Shown here piece by piece: positions 22,281 through 34,379 of a stretch of DNA of 64,000 bases. Every line of letters begins with the position of its first letter. The stretch's first letter is position 1. This DNA comes from Climacium dendroides. Its lineage: Eukaryota > Streptophyta > Bryopsida > Hypnales > Climaciaceae. The DNA lies in contig OX467082.1 in the NCBI GenBank assembly GCA_950106755.1, positions 22,940,001 through 23,004,000 on the forward strand, in the 5' to 3' direction. Made by a program: the position numbers and the translations under genes. The notes beneath the pieces are model-generated. The model had not been told where the DNA came from, did no database searches, and was given only the letters and a program-made list of their open reading frames with translations.

Positions 22281-23477
22281 TCATTCAGAATCAGAACTAC
22301 GATCATGATTTTGACTTTGAGGCGTAGAACCGAAGCCACCATATGGCCCATATCCGCTTGATTGTCGCCCTTGTCCATAATTTTCGTAATAAGGACCTCC
22401 AAAAGTTGGAGGTGGAACTGAAGCATATTCATGTGAGCCTCCAGTCCCTCCATGGCTTGAACCAATGTAGTAAGAACTTCCATGAGGCCCATACAAATCA
22501 TGTCCTCCTATTCTCGGATAATTTCGCGAGCCGCCTTGTTCCGAACCACCATAGTTTGTATAACTGGTGTTTCCATGAGGTCCCCTTGTTCCTGGGTAAT
22601 ATTGAGGGCCACCATGTGAAAGACCACCGTAGTCCGTATAGGTTGTAGTTCTATAGCCTCCTTCTACGTTTGGACCACCATCTCGAGGGTTGTTCCTATA
22701 GTGTGAACTACTTCCTCCATGTCGCGAGCCATGTACATCACGTTCACAACGAGGTGAAGTGTGATATCCACGAGGTCGGCCTTGATCCTCGACACTCCTC
22801 CTTAATGCTTCCCGCATTTGATTCTCGTATTCTATGTCTTCGCATTCTTCTCGGCGTTCGTGCCTCTCCGGAGGTGGAGGTGGAGGTGGCAACTGTTCAA
22901 CTGGTTCTTCATCATTGTCAACATCACTGTCCTCTGCATCTTGCATAGGCCAACTTGGGCACCCAAATTGACCTCGGTTCGACCAAGTCGGCATGCAATC
23001 ACTTTCGCCACGCCAGTTAGTAAACACCACAGTTGAGTGACACGTCATCTTCGTCTCTTTATTCATCCCTATAACTGTACGCCAGTCAACGTCTTTCTGG
23101 AGTACAATCTCCACCCAAACCATTGCCATGGTAGAATAGTTCATGATGGTAGGCTTCGAGGGACCTAGATTTGAAGCTGCCCAAATTTCTTCGTATCTCT
23201 CTACAAAGTATCTACTCGTACACGTCTTCATAGGGCCTTCCCACCATCTCACTTGCTTCTCCAAACTATCATTTGCTGGCCACAGTTTGGCTATGTGTGA
23301 CATGGTCACATATTTCTTGCACATTGTACAAGTCCACACTTTGTTGGACTCGTACTCCCACCCCTCCTTTGCCACATTAAATTCATCGAAGTAAACATCC
23401 CAATCTAGTTCTTGTGGTTTCCCCTTCGAACTTTTCTTCGAAGAACCGAAAAGAACCGAAATTCCTTTGCGAGGCAT
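22281..23477 (-). CDS. Intact 398-residue protein: conserved 'CKKYV/KLWP' N-terminus plus Gly/Tyr-rich tail
   Basis: Single-exon frame with ATG at 23477. I do not recognise the family. Residues about 25-135 contain W-E-Y-E, W-T-C-T-M-C-K-K-Y-V-T-M-S-H-I-A-K-L-W-P, Y-F-V-E-R-Y-E-E-I-W and V-D-W-R-T-V. The same order of motifs begins the broken gene at 35428-38210, so the two are paralogues. Residues 190-225 have P-P-P-P-P-P and a charged helix. From about residue 245 the protein is low-complexity Gly/Tyr/Ser/His-rich with repeated Y-G-G and H-G-G, as in prion-like or RNA-binding tails. A TATA-like box lies 212 bases upstream in a GC-rich island. The stop codon is 39 bases from the CACTA element end. 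Possible transposon-derived or host gene; function not assigned. Confidence 0.7.
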   Translation of the reverse strand: MPRKGISVLFGSSKKSSKGKPQELDWDVYFDEFNVAKEGWEYESNKVWTCTMCKKYVTMSHIAKLWPANDSLEKQVRWWEGPMKTCTSRYFVERYEEIWAASNLGPSKPTIMNYSTMAMVWVEIVLQKDVDWRTVIGMNKETKMTCHSTVVFTNWRGESDCMPTWSNRGQFGCPSWPMQDAEDSDVDNDEEPVEQLPPPPPPPERHERREECEDIEYENQMREALRRSVEDQGRPRGYHTSPRCERDVHGSRHGGSSSHYRNNPRDGGPNVEGGYRTTTYTDYGGLSHGGPQYYPGTRGPHGNTSYTNYGGSEQGGSRNYPRIGGHDLYGPHGSSYYIGSSHGGTGGSHEYASVPPPTFGGPYYENYGQGRQSSGYGPYGGFGSTPQSQNHDRSSDSE

Positions 23478-23688
23478 AGTACCCTTCTTTATAAATTACC
23501 TCAACGTTAGAATGATTAATGTGTATTATGTAGTAGTTTCAGATTATAATAATTAGTGAATAGTGGATACCATTCATTCATTCACAATTATTCACACACC
23601 AAGGCGGAAAGGGCGCACAGAGACCAATAGCCGCTGGATCACCCACTCCACAAGGGAAACAATTGTGTGGAATGAGCCGTCCGCTCCG

Positions 23689-23697
23689 CTTTTTATA
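23689..23697 (-). promoter_or_regulatory. TATA-like box TATAAAAAG
   Basis: On the minus strand this reads TATAAAAAG, about 212 bases before the ATG at 23477 and at the edge of the GC-rich island. The same octamer-plus sequence precedes the gag relic at 47601. This implies a leader of about 180 bases. Confidence 0.5.
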
Positions 23698-24050
23698 CCG
23701 ACCGACAAGGCGGACGTCGCTGTCGGCTTCAGGGTCAAACGGCAAGATCGGACGAACAGCGTGAATCCGCATCTCCCATCCCACGGTCGACAGAGACGTA
23801 CGGACGGCCGAGTCGAACGGACGCACCGACCGCTTGGCCGTCGGGCCGTTTGCCGAGCGGACAGGTGGATGGGCGGACGGACGGACTTCGTCTGCCCCGA
23901 CCGATCGGTCGTCAGGCGAACGGACGGACTTCGTCTGCCCCGACCGATCGGCTGTCGGCCTGTCCGCTCAGCAGACGGGTCGTTGCTTTCGCCGACCGCT
24001 TGGTCGGCGCACTGTCCGCCGAGCGGACGGCCAGGCAACCCACGACTTGT
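23698..24050. repeat. GC-rich island of CGGTCGG/GCGGACGG words
   Basis: Dense CCGACCG, GGTCGGCG and GAGCGGAC words in both orientations. A 43 bp tandem unit starting ACGGACTTCGTCTGCCCC recurs at 23881 and 23924. It lies directly upstream of the TATA-like box of the 22281-23477 gene. Long open frames through it in several phases are a composition effect. Confidence 0.7.
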
Positions 24051-26013
24051 GGATTCTCCAAAATTAGTTATTTGTGAGAGGAGAATCCAAAGGAGTGAGT
24101 TGGCATCCTGTTAGACCATTAGTTCGTCATGAACTTCAGGTAAGGACATGAAAACTTTGAAAACTAAAGGCGGGAATTTTGCCTCTTCAATGTGAAACTT
24201 GAAAAATAACTCCATGCCCTAAACCCTAAAACCCTAAACCCTATACCCTATACCCTATACCCTAAAAACCATGAATCCTACCCGTAATTCTGATGACTAC
24301 TCACTTTTAGAATTTCAATATTTCTCTTCATCAAATATGTTTGCAATTGACTCATTCTTACATCTTATAAGTACTTTGAGTACAAACTATAAATGTACAT
24401 AGAGGGAGAGAGACTAAATTTTCATTTTTTCATGGTGAATTTTAAAAATATGTAATTGAAGAAAAGTGAAGTTTGTAGTCATTTTCTAATGCATATAATC
24501 ATAAAATAATGATTCTTTGTGATTTGTGAAATACTGAAATACTTAAAATCTGAACTGTAAACTTCAGAACTCGTAAAAGCTTGTTTCTAAAAGAGTAAAA
24601 GTATTGCTTTCAGTAGTCAAAACTTTAGTAAACTCAAAAAAAAACAAGTATGAAAAGTTATAAAAAAAGACATTGCAACTTGCAAGCACTCAATACATGA
24701 CTCTAAAATAATATGAGTATTTTTTAAAATCACCCTTCAATTGTGAATAAAATCCAACAAAAACTAAGAAAGTATGATTATACAAAGTTACAAACTATGG
24801 TAAAATACTCATTCAATCACTTTTCACTATAGTTAAATATAGAATGACCTTATTTCATCTCCAACTCCAATTCCATTTCATAAAATTGCATCTAAATAAT
24901 TAAACAAATTGTCCTTTAAAGTTACAAATCTCAATGCAATAATGCATTAAATAATTCGGTTTCTGTTTATAGGTCATATTTAGGTATTTATGTGAAGTCA
25001 ACTTGAGGGATTAGAGTTAGAGCCCCTTGAAGTTGTATATACAAGATTTAAATTGGTCATTGAAGGTTTGCACTCTCCAGAGTCCAGAATCATTTTGGAT
25101 AAAACATCTTCATTTAGATGAAACATCTTCCTAGTCACTTAGTTCATCACTCCAAATATAGAATTGGGAGCCTTTTGACATTGAAATGTACCTAAAATAC
25201 AATGAAAATTCTAAATTTTTTCTAATTTCTAATGGATCTAGGTGACTGCAAGAAACATTTGATAATTTTGTTGTGCTTCGTCCAACACTCATGATTTTGT
25301 TGTAGAATACTTTCAAAATTTATAAATACCTTATTAATAAATCTTGAGTCATGTAGATCTAAAATGCAGAATTCCTAGCCAACAAACAAATCAACATGCA
25401 AGGTGAGATAGTAAATAGTATACTAGTATAGGTGTTTCTTCATTCATTTGAGCTTTCCGGCTTGGATTAAATATTTTGCGGAACAATTTGGTTGGAGGTT
25501 TCAAATTACAAAGAATACAAATGTACTTATGTAGGGATTTCACACAGACTCACAGAGCTTTCTCTGCTACATGGAACCTTGTTTTCATTTAAAACCGATT
25601 CCATTTATAGTTTGACCATATAAATATATGCATTGTAATTCTATAAAGAATGCTACATGGTGACATAGCCGACTGGCCGTGAAAAACTGTAGCCCTGAAA
25701 TCGAAAAATATTTGAGTAATTTACTCTTTGCATTTTCTAGTGGTAGGTTTCATTCAAGATTTGTTGGCACTTGGCAAGGACTTTAGCTTTATTATTGTTC
25801 ATTCCCCCTCTTTTCCACAAAGAATGAATAGATCACCCACTTTTGAGAAATGGGAATTGGTTGTTGGAAGTTGAAACCAAGCCTCATACCACCGCATGAA
25901 CTCAAGTGATCGAACCTCAGACCTCAGACCTGAAGACAAGAAACATAGTAAGTCCCAGTTTCCCGAATGGCAAATGACCTCTTAATCATTTGGGTCACCT
26001 TTATGTGGCCGCT
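24051..26013. other. AT-rich gene-poor stretch with an interstitial telomere-like patch
   Basis: At about 24217-24272 there are CCCTAAA words grading into CCCTATA repeats, the complement of the plant telomere repeat. The rest (to 26.0 kb) is AT-rich with no reading frame worth calling and no recognisable element ends. Confidence 0.6.
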
Positions 26014-26400
26014 GCGGTCGGCCCATCCGCGTGGTCTGACAGTCCGTTGCGTACCATCGGTCGGCCCCGTCTGGTGCGGTCAGCCCATCCGCGCGGTCCG
26101 ACAGTCTGCTGCGGACCATCGGTCGGCCCCGTTCGACGCGGTCGGCCCATCCGCGCGATCCGACAGTCCGCTGCAGACCATCGGTCGGCCTCGTCCGGCG
26201 CAGTCGTTCCATTCGCGCAGTAGGACAGACTAGATAGTCCGTTGCGAACCATCGGTCGACCCCGTCCGCTGCGGTCGCTGGTCAGACCGTCGTTAAACCT
26301 GCGGTAGGCCCGATCGGCCAGTCCGCAGCCCCTGCTTCTCTTCTCTTTCTCTCGTGGACGGTCCGCTATGGACCTGCGGTCGGCCCATCCGCGACCTTCC
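26014..26400. repeat. GC-rich island with a 62 bp tandem repeat
   Basis: Units beginning GCGGTCGGCCCATCCGCG start at 26014, 26076, 26138 and (worn) 26200, an exact 62 bp period, followed by less regular CGGTCG-rich sequence to about 26400. It shares words with the islands at 23.7, 32.3 and 38.5 kb. The frames across it are not genes. Confidence 0.8.
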
Positions 26401-27319
26401 ACGCAGTCGGAGAGTTTGCTGCATTGCTGCCGTTGTGCCCCCCCGCTATTCCACCAACCACGATCTTCAATTTTGTAATTTGGTATTTACAGATTTCAGT
26501 TTCTATGCAAGTTTTCTTTCTGAGGTTCATTATTTCTAACGCTTCCCAAGAAATTATCTGATTTATTTGTTTTGTACATGGAGCATGAATAACCAAAATA
26601 CACGCAGTGAAGACTTCTTCAATTTCCTATTCAACCATTCAACCAAAGATAATGAATAAAAAAGGTTTATTACATTTTTCAAAATAAACACGCAAATTCC
26701 TATTTGTCGCAACTCAAATTTTGGTTTTCTTTGAATTAATTAAAATCGGAACGGAAACCAATGCCTAGGTATCCGGATCCGGTTAGGAAATTGTGGGAAA
26801 CCGGAATTTATTAGCGACAAAGAGATAGCGGCAAATCAAGTCAGATTCTATCTAGATCGGTGACAGAATGAAAACGGATTCTTATCCGTATTTTGGTCTG
26901 ACTGGATTAGGACGGACCGGATCACTACTTGGACCGGATTCATGAACCGGATCGAAAACGGTCATGCTGACGTGTCTTAGGGAATTAGGGGTATATAACG
27001 ATTGGTCACCCCAGTCTCAGTCCCTTTTGCCATCTTCGCCTTCTGTGAATGTTGTGCGCGTGCCTTGTGCTTTTCAACCTTGTACCTTAAAGTTGGAGTC
27101 GAAGTGTGGTTGTTGGTGCGCCTCTTCTCCTCGTGTTCCTATGGCCTGCAGGTTTCCGGTTGAGATCGGAGGGTGAAAAGAGAGGAACGAGATGTGTGGC
27201 TAGGAGAGAGTGAGGTAGAATTGTAAATACTTAGGAGTAGGATTAAAACCGGAATTGCGGATTCGGACTGAAACCGGATTGGTAGGTGAACCGGATTGGG
27301 GATCCGGTTAGAGCTAGTT
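26401..27319. other. No gene seen; CCGGAT/ATCCGG-rich from about 26770
   Basis: From about 26770 the words CCGGAT, ACCGGA and GGATCC become frequent, a composition shared with the retroelement remains that follow. GGTATATAACG near 26990 is a TATA-like site without an assignable gene. Confidence 0.4.
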
Positions 27320-28340
27320 AGGTCAACCGGAAGTTCCGCCAAAATGGCGGCGGGCTTTCGCGGGCTTTTTGCGCCCTTGTAAATTCAAAATGTATATAAG
27401 CCAGTCCCTACGGGAGTGGTGGGGGCCTTCTTTTGCAAACTTTCTCTCGTCTTCTATTGTTTTCTTTGTGTGTACTTCTCTCCCAAGCGTGGTAGTGGTG
27501 TGTGACAAGGAATCAGGTTGACGCGTGCGAGTGTGTTGGAGGATTGTCCCCTTTGGTATCTTAGTTCTTGGTCTATGTGCATGTAAGTGGGTAGTCAAGA
27601 GTTGGGAGTAAATTCTGGTCCCTCAACATAGCTGGAGTTCAAGATTTCGAGGTGAGAGAGCCGTTGTTAGGATTAGGTGGTTAAGGAGGGAGTCCTTGAT
27701 CACGCTAAGTCTCCCGGATGGGAATTCCGGTTGAGCATCCGATCTTCTGTGAGGTCTCGCCACCATGAGTGGTAAAACGGAAAGGACTTTGGTGAGTGAT
27801 GGCATGGGCGGATACACTTGCAGCCACCTGACTTCGTACGGATCGGGACGAGTGCTGAGGTCGTTGTAGTATGAGAGGATCGTACGGGGGGTCTTTGTGT
27901 GACCTGTGATTCGGATTGCCATCCGGATTGCTGTGAAGGACCAAACCGGATCCGGATTAGAGTAGGAGGATAGGAAGATAGGAAGTGGGTCTCTAGTCAC
28001 TATAATCCGCGGGAGGAGTGGTGGGCCTACCACTCTCAAATCCAAGAGGCGACCCCTCTGATGGTGAAATAGAGGCAAAACCAAACCGGGAGAGGATAAG
28101 AGACTAGAAAGTTGATCCGGAGCGGATTAGTTCGGAGAGGAATTTAGGACTGGATTAGTCTAAGACCGGATATGAGCGGATTCCTGGATAATGAGAATCC
28201 GTCTGACGGCCAAACCAGAAGTAGGAAGTAATCTGGTTTGGGGTTTTCTGGGTGTTTGGGAAGTTTCCGGTTCCTGTATTAGGACCGGATTTTAGGAAAG
28301 GAAAAGCTGACTGGGCTTAATCGCTTAATAAGGCTAGATA
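27320..28340 (+). repeat. LTR-like repeat, left copy (diverged)
   Basis: Matches 34380-35300 in the same orientation over at least the second half. Shared landmarks include GTTGTAGTA then GTGTGACCTG and CCGGATTG (27858-27930 versus 34874-34922), and CCTCTGA-GGT-AAA-AGAGGCAA (28053-28076 versus 35068-35091). This spacing around a gag-like relic fits two old LTRs of one or two related elements. No clean TG...CA ends or primer-binding site could be fixed. Confidence 0.45.
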
Positions 28341-28678
28341 CTTCACAGGATCTCGTGGGTTCGATCTTTAGGGTCATTTTGTTATGCTCTAGGGTGATTT
28401 TTGAGGGTATAACAGGGAATTTACTTACTCTGTGCTACGACACTATTATAGAGCAATGCGTGTCAAATATCAAACCTCATTTGAGTCATTTCTACTACGT
28501 TCATAAAGTCTTCCAAATTCAAATCATAAAGATTTGAAGAACTATCTTTATAATGTATTCTAATCTAACCCATTCTAAGAATGTAAGATTCAATTCCTAA
28601 GGATGATAATCACTATCTCCTTTTACCTCTGCCCCACTACTATAGTCTCTTGATAGCCATCCGTCGTCTTCATCATCG

Positions 28679-28716
28679 AAAGTATTGTCTTCATCATCTG
28701 ATGAAGACAATACTTT
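28679..28716. other. Perfect 18 bp inverted repeat with 2-base loop
   Basis: Arms AAAGTATTGTCTTCATCA (28679-28696) and its exact complement (28699-28716) flank TC. The hairpin overlaps the stop codon of the minus-strand hAT frame at 28694-28696. It might act in 3'-end formation or be a recent foldback; no evidence decides. Confidence 0.6.
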
Positions 28717-31700
28717 TTCTCTCTTTTCCTATGATTTCCGTAGATGTAGAAGCTTTCTTCCCCTTGCCTATGTTTGGATCATCCTTCCTCCTTAAGAAAT
28801 TCTTACCGAGGATGCGTTCTCGAAGACCGCCAGCCAATCGTCCTTTCTTTGCGGGAAGAGTTGGAAGAGATACTTGTGTATCCAAGGGGGTTCTTCCTCC
28901 ATGTACTTTCTTCCTTGGGGAGATAGCAAATGGCTCCATCACTCGTTTCTTCTTAGGTTTAGTGGATTCTTCTACCATTGCTTCTTTTGCCTGTTGCCTT
29001 CGTTGGCAAGCGACCGCTGTTATTTCATTCACAGATCGCAGTTTCATGTCCTCTAGTCTTTGAGAACATTGTGGTGGGCGGCTTGCTATGCTCTTGAACA
29101 TTGATTCCAATGTCTCATCTTCCCTATCACTAGTACACTCTAAACTAGTGAATTTCCGCTTCACAGTTTCTTCTTGAATGTTGGAAGCTTGCAATGTAGG
29201 TAGAAAACTCGGTGAACCCCCCAGAGTAGTACTACCCCTTCCACCGTTCAACAATGAGCGTGGAGTGGGTGGAGGATCGTTATTCGTTGGACGTTGCGAC
29301 CTCTGCATGTTGTCATTTCTGCCTTGGTCATTGTGGACCATGTTCGGACTTCTGCACTCATTTGAACCTGAATCCCCCTCGTCCAATACCTCTAGCGGTT
29401 TGAGGCTTAGGAAGCTCAGTCTCTCGATGCTCTTATCAACCAATTTTTCTCCAAATTCGAAGCTTGTTTTGTCCGCATTCATTTTCTCCCAAGAATGTAG
29501 TTTGTCATTTTCTCCAGGTTGGCCTAATGGTATGGATGGAGACCTTTCACGTTCAATCACTTCATTTGTTTGTAAAGTTTGGCCTCTTGTAACTGATATC
29601 CCATTCTGAACCGCCTTTTCCACAATGGTGTCTTCCTTGTTTGCCAAAACGGTATGGCTGTTTAGAAGTCGGCTCCCATCTACAAATCTCGCTATAGAAG
29701 GTAGATCTTCGTCTTCTAAAAATTCAAATTCATCTCGGTTATTTGTATCCAAGTCAATCATGTCATCATCATACTCATTTCGTCTTTGTGACAGTCTACC
29801 ACGAAAAGCGTACGTGTCTTCGTTCAGATCCTCTTCTTTATCGGATTTGAGGTTGTCATCACTTGTTTCTGGTTCCAATTCCGATTCCCCCCTGTCGTCA
29901 TTGACCTCCTCATTTCCACGCCATGGAAGATGTTCTTCCTCGACATCATGATCACTACTTTTGTCATCCTCCATAAGCCCCTCGGATTCCTTTGACTCCG
30001 CATTCTCGCGGTACCACATCTTCTCATCGTTCTCCTTTGAAGCAGCGAGGACTCTGGAATTAGTATACACATACATCAAATCCATGGCTCTCTTTGTTTT
30101 CAACTTGTTTCGAGCCTTATTATGAACAAAGGAATAGCTACTCCAATTTCGCTCGCATGAAGAGGAAGAGACCGATTGCCCTAAAATTCTCCTTGCAATC
30201 GGAGCAATGAGCTTTCCACAAACACCTTCAAAATCCCACCAAGCATGTGCCGATAATTTGGACTCGCTTGGGTCCAGCATATTGTGAAAAGGTGGTTCTT
30301 TATGTTGAAAAGCCATGAATTCTTTTACGACGTCAACGTACTCTCTACGCTTACAAATTCGCATGAGGACACGTTTGCATGCGTCAATCGCCTCACCATC
30401 GTCTGCTAGTTCTTTGTCGTGAAGCAAGTAAGGATTTAGAAGAGCTCCTGCATATTGAATATCGGTCTCCACCATTTCCCATCGCTCTTGGAATGTTGCC
30501 CTCAATGGCTTTGCAAGTTCCGAACTTAGTTTAAAAGGCAAATTCTCCAAATCCGCCACGTGCTTCCGTATTTTCCTCATGATATGCAAAACCTTGCCTG
30601 TGCATGGCGTCTTTGCATCTAAATCACGGAGGCCATGTACCACGGGGCCCAGCAACTGAACGAAATTGGTGCAATGCCTCCAAAAGTGGTCATCGTTAAT
30701 TATCTTTGTCGCATTTGTAGACTCCTCGCCACCATTCTTCTTCTTCCTCAATGTCCTCGCATATTTTCGCCAACGAGGGTCTGTTACACACTGTTTTAAA
30801 GCACCCTTTACCTTCAACAATCGGTGAAGCGCCATGTAATTGGAGGCAAATCTTGTTTCCCCCAGCATCAACAAGCTGTACTCTTTCTCGTAACTCCGGA
30901 ATATTGCAAGTGGCATGTGTCGCTTTCTAAAGAACTTAAGAACCACTCGGGCGTCTGTTACTACCGTGTCCACCCATGCTTCCTTTCCCTAATCTTTGAG
31001 CAACAAATTTAAGGCGTGAACTACACAACCTTGGAAAAAAATGTGAGGATATTTGTCGGTTATAATCTCACACGCTTTGGGATTCACAGGAGCATTGTCC
31101 GTTGTTATTTGCACCACATTTTGAGGCCCCACCTTCTATATGAATTCATCCAAAATAGAAGCCAAGTACTCTGCATTCTTTTCATGTCCACTTGTGTCCA
31201 CTGATCCCAGAAATTGCTCCCCTGCGCAAGATACAAGCATGACATTTACCAATGGCCGATTCGTAACCATCCATCAATAGACAATGTTGCACCAAAATTT
31301 CGGATACTATCCTCAGTCTTCTTATGCAACTTCACCTCAAGATCTGCCTTTGCTTCGTCTAGCAATTTAGTTCGTAGAGCTTGATATGATGGAAGACTAT
31401 ATGGCCTTTTGAAGTCAGCCGTTCTCATGACGGCTTCTTTGAATGTTGCAGTCCGAGCTACCACGAATGGTATGTTTGCTGAATAGAAGACATTAGCCCA
31501 CAACATATTCAACTTCCGTCTTTCGGCTTCTTCAAATCCATCTGCTAATCGGCTTTGTTTTTGAGGCCTAGTTACAGAAGAAGGTGTAGGTCGTTGGTCA
31601 CTTGATGTTTGGGCACTAGGAATCACCCTTGAAGCTGAAAAAGCTGCTTGTTCCAGTGCTGTGCACAAGTCTTCTTGTGTTGAACATGGCGACTCCCTTC

Positions 31701-31983
31701 CATTTGAGGTATTGTCTAGAACCATCAATGCGTTCCGACCATCTACATTTTCAATGATTGATTTGGATGGAAACATCCCATCACAACGAAGGAAAAGAGA
31801 CTTGACATCCGATGTCAATCGTGGACATAGGCTTATTCCTGAGTCGCGCCTGCCATTTTTGCCTTCGTATCCCAAGTGGCTCAACATGCAACATTTCCGA
31901 TTTACGAACTCCAGCCCACATGCCTTACACTTCACTTTGCCGGAGGATGGAATGGTATACCAAAGATGAGAATTTGTACTCAT
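28694..31983 (-). pseudogene. hAT-family transposase (BED finger, DUF659-like, C-terminal dimerisation), broken
   Basis: Part 1 (31983-31246) has a BED-like finger near residues 7-40 (W-Y-x-I-P, C-K-A-C, M-L-S-H-L) and a DUF659-like region ending S-I-D-G-W. A frameshift near 31250 follows. In the next frame come T-T-D-N-A and [12 protein letters not shown], interrupted by TAG at 31136-31138 and 30989-30991. Part 2 (30973-28694) carries the hAT dimerisation signature S-S-S-S-C-E-R-N-W-S and V-H-N-K-A-R-N-K-L near residues 275-300. After it comes an unusual extension of about 440 residues: acidic first (D-H-D-V-E-E-E), then Pro/Ser-rich, then basic (K-P-K-K-K-R-V). It lies between the two LTR-like repeats, so it probably inserted into that older element. 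I could not find its short terminal repeats or 8-base duplication. Confidence 0.85.
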
Positions 31984-32329
31984 TTAAAAAAATGAATAGC
32001 TTGCGGATCCAATTTGAAACTTCAAATATCGGCCTTCGATTTCAAACGCATAGTACGTTCATTCCTGCACCCAATTACATGTATGAAAAAAAAATTGTGT
32101 ATGAAGCCTTGTAAACCAAAGCCCCCCTGTCCACTGAACTATACATTACCAAGCAACGGATACAAATTTTTCAATTTGCAGCTCGTAGCCCTTGGGAATC
32201 TTAGCGTTCAGCTTCTTAGGAGTGCTTGCAAATGACTTGAACCTTGCTCTTATACTCTGCCCAGTCCGCACTTTGCTTTAGAAATAAGAATTGACCGTTG
32301 CACAGTTTGTAGGCCGAGTACAACGGTCG

Positions 32330-32510
32330 TGAAAAATCAGCGGACGGCGCCGACCGCGCGGTGTGGGTGGATGGAGCCGACCGACGATAAGGTCCGACCG
32401 AGCGGACGGGGCCGACCGCATGGTCTGGGCGGACGGGGCCGACCAACCGAAGGGAGCCGACCGACCGGACTGGGACGACCGACCCCACAGGCCGGCCGAC
32501 CTCAAAGGGA
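32330..32510. repeat. GC-rich island adjoining the truncated gag relic
   Basis: Repeated GGGGCCGACC, GAGCGGACGG and CCGACCGA words, same family as the other GC islands. The recognisable gag-like reading starts directly after it at about 32516, so the island marks the truncation point. Confidence 0.65.
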
Positions 32511-32515
32511 TTCGT

Positions 32516-34169
32516 AGCGGGGAAGTTCGCGGGGTCTGCTAACCCTAAGGACGGATTCGCTATCAGCGAGTGCAAGGACGAAAGACATAGGCAGATACTG
32601 GAGTTTTTGATTCCGATCCTGTATCTGAAGAAGCCAACGCGGGTTACCATTACGGTGGCCAATACCATTTTTAGAGCTATGGAGAACCGGGTAGTGCACT
32701 AGGGTAGGGTTATAGCCGGAATAGTGGCTAAACTAGCGGATCACGTGACCCGAGCGAAGGCGAGTCCAATTAGCACTTATATGTTTCATCTGTACCATCA
32801 ACAAGAACTTTTGAGTGCGGCGGAGATAATTCAGTACGACACTGGAAAGACCCTCTTGTCATACGGACTTTCCGGGGAGGAAGCGGAAGATCCGGTTGAG
32901 TCTGAGCCGGAGGAGCTTCCCGAGGAACGGCTGACGGATCTAAGGACCAAGAAGAGGAAGTCAACCGATCCGGGTTCAAGAATCAAGCCGCCGACAATGG
33001 AGAGGGGGGAATCCAGCAGAGGACCTGAAACGGAAACAGAATCCGCATTTTTCAATGCGGGGCTCGATTGGATACGTGAAGCCAAGGTACTTCATGACGG
33101 GTTGTCAGACTTGGTGATAGATGCCGTAGAAGTGTTGAAGGTGGATCCGGATCAGATCGTGGAAGCCGTCAAGCGACTGCCCAAGCCGGAGGATCTAAAG
33201 AAGAGGGACGAGCGGATCCAAGAGTTGGAGGCGGAACGGAACCTACTCCAGACTCGGGTGAATTGGGCGGAAGGGGAAATGGTGGCTACGAAGGAGAAAG
33301 AGAAAGAGGCCCTTGCTCTGGTCAAGAATCTAACCGGAGCAGTCAACATCAAAGCCGACATCATCACGAAAGCTGTCTTGTTTGACTCAAAGATGATCTC
33401 GGAAGGCCACATTACCGGAACCAAGGTAGTTACCATTCTCGTGGACTTCACCGCGAGGATAGAGCAGATTTTCAAGGAAATTCAGAAGTTGCTGATGGCC
33501 ATCGACCCAAACCATGCAATGGACTTCTCCACCTTTCCGGAACTTCCTTTTATCGCAGGTACCCTAGGGAAACCAGTGGCGGATCAGGCAACACGGATGG
33601 AGGGCCTGCGGGGGATACTCACACCAGCCGAGCCTTCCGCCAGTAAAATACGGATGACAGAGTTGAATTTCAGGCCAGCCTCGGAACCGACACCGGAGCC
33701 GGAACCGGAGTCTAGCGCGAAATCGGTTCCGGTGCCATCCAAGTTCTCAACTCCGGAAGTTCCCAAGGCGCAAACAATGCCGAACTTGATGACCGGGACG
33801 TTCAAGGTTCCGGGACAGCAAGTCAGGGGAGATTTCATCAACCGGATCGGTGGAATGACCAATCCGGCTCGATCTAATCCGCAGGGATTTGTGCATATGC
33901 AGGAGACCACACCGGAAGAGAGAAGCAAACCCGCAACGATGGAGGACACCACACCGAAGAAGGAAGGGGAAATTCAAGTCATCGAAGATTCCGAGGAAGA
34001 GAGTGCCCACTCGACTTCCGGAACTGAAGACGACAACGATCCGTCCCCTGCAACGCGTCATATCCAGACTCGGGCCACAACAAAGACCACGCCAGCAAGG
34101 AGTACAAAGGGGACGCCTTCCAGCCAAGCGGGGAGCCGTTCAAAGAAGGGACGGAAAATAAGACATTAG
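32516..34169 (+). pseudogene. Gag-like / 'putative plant transposon protein' relic
   Basis: Reading in one frame from about 32516 gives A-N-P-K-D-G, F-L-I-P-I-L-Y-L-K-K-P and V-A-N-T-I-F, interrupted by TAG just before 32703. The open part continues from 32724 (481 codons). The same motifs appear in the minus-strand relic at 45782-47601 (A-N-P-K-D-G, F-F-N-P-I-L-H, K-V-A-S-T-I-L, H-L-Y-F-H-H). After this domain comes a Pro/Glu-rich linker, a coiled coil near residues 150-260 and a Ser/Thr/Pro-rich, finally basic tail. No protease, reverse transcriptase or integrase follows before the right LTR-like repeat, so it fits a gag-only, non-autonomous retroelement. The 5' end is lost at the GC island. 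Confidence 0.6.
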
Positions 34170-34379
34170 GGTTAGCAGGAAGTATAGAGTCCGGAATTGG
34201 GTTCCGAGCATGAATCCGGTTTCCGGGATCTTAGGCGGATAGTAAGGGATCCGGATATCTAGGGCGGCGGTTAGCCATCTTTCCAGATATCCCGGGGTTT
34301 GCAGTGATTGGTTGCCTGGATTTCCGGGTTTCCTTTTCAGGCTTTTAGGAGTTGACTTTGGGTTTTTGTGTTAGTATTT

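Noticed and set aside
23563..24114. Long frames through the GC-rich island
   Set aside because: Stops are rare in every phase because of GC-rich repeated words; the products are Arg/Pro/Ser repeats. The same holds for the frames at 26.0-26.4, 32.3-32.5 and 38.3-38.7 kb.
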